A stretch of 8,808 bases of DNA from Streptococcus pseudopneumoniae ATCC BAA-960 = CCUG 49455 (GTDB lineage Bacteria; Bacillota; Bacilli; Lactobacillales; Streptococcaceae). The notes below the pieces were generated by a model, which searched no databases, was not told the origin of the DNA, and worked only from the letters and a program-made list of their open reading frames with translations. Where the stretch lies: positions 1 through 8,808 of the forward strand of contig NZ_MWSM01000022.1 in assembly GCF_002087075.1 (NCBI RefSeq). The letters run 5' to 3'. Below, piece after piece: positions 6,440 through 8,808 of this stretch (positions are counted from its first letter, which is position 1; every line of letters starts with the position of its first letter). Position numbers and translations under genes: made by a program.

Positions 6440-6627
6440 GTATTTCTCTAAAAAATTAGAATCCAGTCAAATGTAGTGGAGAATCAGCGAAAATATGGGA
6501 AAGCTGATCCTTGTTTCTGCTTTTGTATAGAAGAATAATAAAGATTATCTTCTTCAAATTCTCCGATATTCTCTAAAGTTTTGTGCAAGTTGCACAGAAT
6601 TTTTTTGTTTTTTTGGTCACCTTGCCA
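6440..6627 (+). other. Intergenic region before the msmK promoter, several inverted repeats, no gene seen
   Basis: There is no convincing coding frame. Three inverted repeats are visible. ATCAGC (6483-6488) faces GCTGAT (6503-6508). GAAGAATAAT (6530-6539) faces ATTA plus TTCTTC (6544-6555), with a 2-nt bulge. TGTGCAA and TTGCACA (6582-6596) form a perfect palindrome followed by a T-rich run (6600-6614). The last looks like a terminator or an operator. I see no good promoter for a small RNA ending there. Confidence 0.4.
6578..6614 (+). terminator. Terminator-like hairpin upstream of msmK
   Basis: TGTGC-AAGTT-GCACA (6582-6596), extendable by T-G and T-A pairs, is followed by GAA and two runs of seven T separated by one G (6600-6614). 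The shape is that of a rho-independent terminator, but no gene is evident between it and the tRNA terminator. It could end an unrecognised RNA, guard msmK from read-through, or be an operator. Confidence 0.45.
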
Positions 6628-6656
6628 TAGAAATGTAAAACGTTTTCATCTATAAT
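6628..6656 (+). promoter_or_regulatory. msmK promoter
   Basis: TAGAAA (6628-6633, 4 of 6 to consensus), 17 bases, TATAAT (6651-6656). Initiation near 6663 gives a short leader with AAAGGAG at 6673-6679. The spacer is filled by a cre-like palindrome. Confidence 0.65.
6634..6648. promoter_or_regulatory. cre-like CcpA site in the msmK promoter spacer
   Basis: TGTAAAACGTTTTCA differs from a perfect cre palindrome (TGAAAACGTTTTCA) by one extra T after TG. It lies exactly between -35 and -10, where CcpA binding would repress. This fits carbon catabolite control of a sugar-transport ATPase. The one-base insertion makes the call uncertain. Confidence 0.5.
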
Positions 6657-6687
6657 ATAATTATCAAAAACAAAAGGAGTTCACCTC

Positions 6688-7818
6688 ATGGTAGAATTGA
6701 ATCTTAAAAATATTTACAAAAAATATCCAAACAGCGAACACTATTCAGTTGAAGATTTCAACTTGAACATCAAAGATAAAGAATTTATCGTTTTTGTAGG
6801 TCCTTCAGGATGTGGTAAATCAACTACACTCCGTATGATTGCTGGTCTTGAAGACATCACAGAAGGTACTGCATCTATCGATGGCGTGGTTGTCAACGAT
6901 GTAGCTCCAAAAGACCGCGACATCGCCATGGTATTCCAAAACTACGCTCTTTACCCACACATGACTGTTTATGACAACATGGCTTTCGGTTTGAAATTGC
7001 GTAAATACAGCAAAGAAGACATCGACAAACGTGTGCAAGAAGCAGCTGAAATTCTTGGATTGAAAGAATTTTTGGAACGTAAACCAGCTGACCTTTCAGG
7101 TGGTCAACGTCAACGTGTTGCCATGGGTCGTGCCATCGTCCGTGATGCAAAAGTATTCTTGATGGACGAACCTTTGTCAAACTTGGATGCTAAACTTCGT
7201 GTATCAATGCGTGCTGAAATTGCGAAAATCCACCGTCGTATCGGAGCTACAACTATCTACGTAACTCACGACCAAACAGAAGCGATGACACTTGCAGACC
7301 GTATCGTTATCATGTCAGCAACTAAGAACCCTGCTGGTACAGGTACTATCGGACGTGTTGAGCAAATCGGTACTCCTCAAGAAGTTTACAAAAACCCAGT
7401 TAACAAATTCGTTGCAGGATTCATCGGAAGCCCAGCAATGAACTTCATCAATGTGAAATTAGTTGGTAGCGAAATTATTTCTGATGGTTTCCGTTTGAAA
7501 GTTCCAGAAGGAGCATTGAAAGTTCTTCGCGAAAAAGGCTACGAAGGTAAAGAGTTGATTTTCGGTATCCGTCCAGAAGATGTGAATGCAGAACCTGCTT
7601 TCCTTGAAACATTCCCAGACTGTGTTGTAAAAGCGACTATCTCTGTATCAGAACTGCTTGGTTCAGAATCTCACCTATACTGCCAAGTTGGTAAAGACGA
7701 ATTTGTTGCTAAAGTTGATGCTCGTGATTACTTGCAAACAGGTGCAACAGTTGAACTTGGATTTGACTTGAACAAAGCACACTTCTTCGATGTAGAAACT
7801 GAAAAAACAGTCTATTAA
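6688..7818 (+). CDS. msmK: Sugar ABC transporter ATP-binding protein MsmK (shared CUT1 ATPase)
   Basis: The 376-residue cytosolic ATPase of the MalK/MsmK (CUT1) type. The nucleotide-binding domain carries Walker [10 protein letters not shown] (38-46), Q-loop Q84, signature LSGGQ (136-140), Walker B ending L158-M-D160-E161, D-loop SNLDA (164-168) and switch H194. After about residue 240 comes the TOBE/OB regulatory domain typical of MalK homologues (GIRPEDV near 291-297). No permease or binding protein adjoins it. This agrees with the known arrangement in pneumococcus, where MsmK is an orphan ATPase that energises several sugar importers (raffinose, maltodextrin, sialic acid). AAAGGAG lies 8 bases before the ATG. 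Codons look biased to those of highly expressed genes. A cre-like site in the promoter suggests catabolite repression. Confidence 0.94.
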   Translation: MVELNLKNIYKKYPNSEHYSVEDFNLNIKDKEFIVFVGPSGCGKSTTLRMIAGLEDITEGTASIDGVVVNDVAPKDRDIAMVFQNYALYPHMTVYDNMAFGLKLRKYSKEDIDKRVQEAAEILGLKEFLERKPADLSGGQRQRVAMGRAIVRDAKVFLMDEPLSNLDAKLRVSMRAEIAKIHRRIGATTIYVTHDQTEAMTLADRIVIMSATKNPAGTGTIGRVEQIGTPQEVYKNPVNKFVAGFIGSPAMNFINVKLVGSEIISDGFRLKVPEGALKVLREKGYEGKELIFGIRPEDVNAEPAFLETFPDCVVKATISVSELLGSESHLYCQVGKDEFVAKVDARDYLQTGATVELGFDLNKAHFFDVETEKTVY

Positions 7819-7836
7819 AATAAATAAAATTCAAAG

Positions 7837-7883
7837 CACTACAAGAAAAGATATCTCTTTATCGATTGTAGTGGAGAGATATC
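7837..7883 (+). other. Interleaved inverted repeats in the msmK 3' UTR
   Basis: CACTACAA (7837-7844) is the reverse complement of TTGTAGTG (7866-7873), and GATATCTCT (7850-7858) of AGAGATATC (7875-7883). The arms interleave, so the 8-bp and 9-bp stems are either alternatives or form a knotted fold. With only one base (7874) between the last two arms, a standard H-type pseudoknot is sterically doubtful. No known family is recognised. Confidence 0.5.
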
Positions 7884-7893
7884 AGTTAATCTA

Positions 7894-7924
7894 GGGAGAG
7901 AAACAAAATGCTTCTCTCCTTTTT
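7894..7924 (+). terminator. Rho-independent terminator of msmK
   Basis: GGAGAGAA (7895-7902) pairs with TTCTCTCC (7912-7919) across a 9-nt loop, followed by T residues at 7920-7924. It lies about 75 bases after the msmK stop, beyond the interleaved repeats. Confidence 0.85.
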
Positions 7925-8011
7925 GCTAGGGAAGTCATATTATGTATCTATCTTGTGACGTGCCTTGAATAAAAATGGTCGTCTTATTTGACTTATAGGG
8001 TGACTAGCAAA
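7922..8011. repeat. Imperfect inverted repeat between msmK and apt
   Basis: TTTGCTAG (7922-7929) matches CTAGCAAA (8004-8011), and just inside AAGTCA (7932-7937) matches TGACTT (7989-7994). The arms bracket about 50 bases with no frame of note. The roughly 90-bp size and imperfect arms recall small streptococcal repeats such as RUP, but I do not recognise it as one. Confidence 0.3.
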
Positions 8012-8049
8012 TGAAATATTGTTTTCCCTTTCTTCTTTACTGGAAAATA

Positions 8050-8058
8050 TGCTATAAT
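8050..8058 (+). promoter_or_regulatory. apt promoter (extended -10)
   Basis: TGCTATAAT at 8050-8058 is a full extended -10. The -35 region at 17 bases (TTCTTC, 8030-8035) is weak. Start near 8065 leaves about 25 nt before the ATG. No PurR-box-like sequence was found. Confidence 0.7.
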
Positions 8059-8089
8059 AGAGAGTAAAAACTTTGAAAGAAAGAAAAAG

Positions 8090-8602
8090 ATGAATTTAAA
8101 AGATTACATTGCAACAATTGAAAATTATCCAAAAGAAGGTATCACCTTCCGTGATATTAGTCCTTTGATGGCTGATGGAAATGCTTATAGCTACGCTGTT
8201 CGTGAAATTGTTCAGTATGCTACTGACAAGAAAATTGACATGGTTGTAGGGCCTGAGGCTCGTGGATTTATTGTGGGCTGTCCAGTTGCCTTTGAGTTGG
8301 GAATTGGTTTTGCACCTGTTCGTAAACCAGGTAAATTGCCACGTGAAGTCATTTCTGCTGACTATGAAAAAGAGTACGGTGTTGATACCTTGACTATGCA
8401 TGCGGATGCAATCAAACCAGGTCAACGCGTTCTTATCGTAGATGATCTCTTGGCAACAGGTGGAACTGTTAAGGCAACTATCGAAATGATTGAAAAACTT
8501 GGTGGTGTTGTAGCAGGTTGTGCCTTTCTTGTTGAATTGGATGAATTGAACGGCCGTGAAAAAATCGGTGACTACGATTACAAAGTTTTGATGCATTATT
8601 AA
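8090..8602 (+). CDS. apt: Adenine phosphoribosyltransferase
   Basis: The 170-residue type I phosphoribosyltransferase converts adenine plus PRPP to AMP plus pyrophosphate in purine salvage. The PRPP-binding loop [13 protein letters not shown] is at 114-126. The N-terminal adenine-site region is [14 protein letters not shown] (13-26). The GPEARGF segment (54-60) and flexible loop [20 protein letters not shown] (78-97) are as in bacterial Apt, and the length is that of the family. The Shine-Dalgarno is a weak purine run (GAAAGAAAGAAAAAG) ahead of the ATG. The protein start [17 protein letters not shown] fits family N-termini. It stands alone between the msmK and its own terminators, with its own promoter. 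Confidence 0.97.
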   Translation: MNLKDYIATIENYPKEGITFRDISPLMADGNAYSYAVREIVQYATDKKIDMVVGPEARGFIVGCPVAFELGIGFAPVRKPGKLPREVISADYEKEYGVDTLTMHADAIKPGQRVLIVDDLLATGGTVKATIEMIEKLGGVVAGCAFLVELDELNGREKIGDYDYKVLMHY

Positions 8603-8604
8603 TG

Positions 8605-8630
8605 AAAAACAGTCCCTAGGGCTGTTTTCT
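8605..8630 (+). terminator. Rho-independent terminator of apt
   Basis: AAAACAGTCC (8606-8615) pairs with GGGCTGTTTT (8619-8628), with one T-G pair and a 3-nt CTA turn, and ends in TTTTCT. It begins 3 bases after the stop codon. The A-rich 5' arm could also serve the minus strand. Confidence 0.9.
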
Positions 8631-8680
8631 CTACATTAGGATATAAAAATAGACTATAGCTAGTTAGAGAAAAACTATAA

Positions 8681-8709
8681 TTGAAAACTATATCTTCTTG
8701 CAGTATAAT
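8681..8709 (+). promoter_or_regulatory. Strong promoter pointing out of the right edge
   Basis: TTGAAA (8681-8686), 17 bases, TATAAT (8704-8709). AAAACTATA occurs twice, 13 bases apart (8671-8679 and 8684-8692), overlapping the -35, and might be an operator. AAAGGA (8711-8716) is followed by an ATG at 8719 with a 16-codon frame that stops at 8769 inside the repeat. The real target is probably beyond the window. Confidence 0.55.
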
Positions 8710-8739
8710 AAAAGGACTATGTGTTTGAAATTTAGTTTC

Positions 8740-8808
8740 ATACTCAATGAAAATCAAAGAGTAAACTAGCCGTAAGCTGCTCAAAGTACAGCTTTGAGGT
8801 TGCAGATA
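8740..8808 (-). repeat. BOX element, boxC-type terminus (partial)
   Basis: ATACTCAATGAAAATC at 8740-8755, followed by AAAGAGTAAACTAG, is the reverse complement of the boxC end as I remember it. CTCAAAG (8780-8786) and CTTTGAG (8792-8798) make the typical hairpin next to it. Compared with the remembered consensus, about 8 bases seem missing where one CTAG replaces CTAG-gaag-CTAG. The element runs off the right edge. Cut by the window, so boxA and the boxB copy number cannot be judged. Confidence 0.65.

Noticed and set aside
7925..8089. Purine riboswitch or PurR box before apt
   Set aside because: No conserved purine riboswitch core or PurR-box-like sequence is visible; the leader is only about 25 nt.
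8096..8596. 166-residue minus-strand frame opposite apt
   Set aside because: It lies wholly inside apt, has no ribosome binding site or family features, and comes from codon bias of the sense gene.
8599..8784. 61-residue minus-strand frame beyond apt
   Set aside because: It spans the apt terminator, a promoter and the BOX end; low-complexity composition and no start signal.
1..8808. CRISPR array, transposase, prophage, toxin-antitoxin or defence genes
   Set aside because: All long frames are accounted for by the housekeeping genes listed, and no regularly spaced repeats occur.

Overview
The window looks like a housekeeping segment of a mitis-group Streptococcus chromosome (S. pneumoniae, S. 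mitis, S. pseudopneumoniae or S. oralis). The reasons are the AT-rich composition, the protein sequences (CodY, CshA-type helicase, nicotinamidase, MsmK and Apt match what I know of pneumococcal proteins), frequent extended -10 promoters, and the ends of what look like BOX repeats at both window edges. I could not run a search, so species is not assigned.

Layout. Bases 1-25 carry a BOX boxA-type end. Minus strand 86-1402 is a flavin disulfide reductase of the RclA/Har type (hypothiocyanous acid reductase) with its own terminator. It is divergent from an OFA-family major facilitator transporter (1596-2822). After a leader of about 150 nt comes a CshA-type DEAD-box RNA helicase (3020-4600, GTG start) with a strong terminator. 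Then come the global regulator codY (4878-5666) and a nicotinamidase, pncA (5666-6241), which overlap by one base. A tRNA-Leu gene with anticodon AAG (6322-6407) has its own consensus promoter and terminator. Next are msmK (6688-7818), the shared ATPase of several sugar ABC importers, with a cre-like site inside its promoter, and apt (8090-8602), adenine phosphoribosyltransferase. The right end has a strong promoter pointing into a BOX boxC-type end (8740-8808).

How the genes fit together. Most are separate small transcription units: oxidant defence (har), anion transport (OFA), RNA remodelling and decay (cshA), nutrient sensing and NAD salvage (codY-pncA), translation (tRNA-Leu), sugar uptake (msmK) and purine salvage (apt). 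codY has CodY-box-like sequences around its promoter, consistent with autoregulation. The only clear operon is codY-pncA, and I see no terminator between pncA and the tRNA gene.

I found no CRISPR array, transposase, prophage, toxin-antitoxin or defence system, and no evidence of a wholly new system. The observations most worth a second look are small-scale: a shared TTCGAA-TAGGAGG block in front of both divergent genes, a structured helicase leader, the A34 leucine tRNA, interleaved inverted repeats after msmK, a 15-bp in-frame duplication in the helicase tail, and same-orientation BOX ends bracketing the segment.
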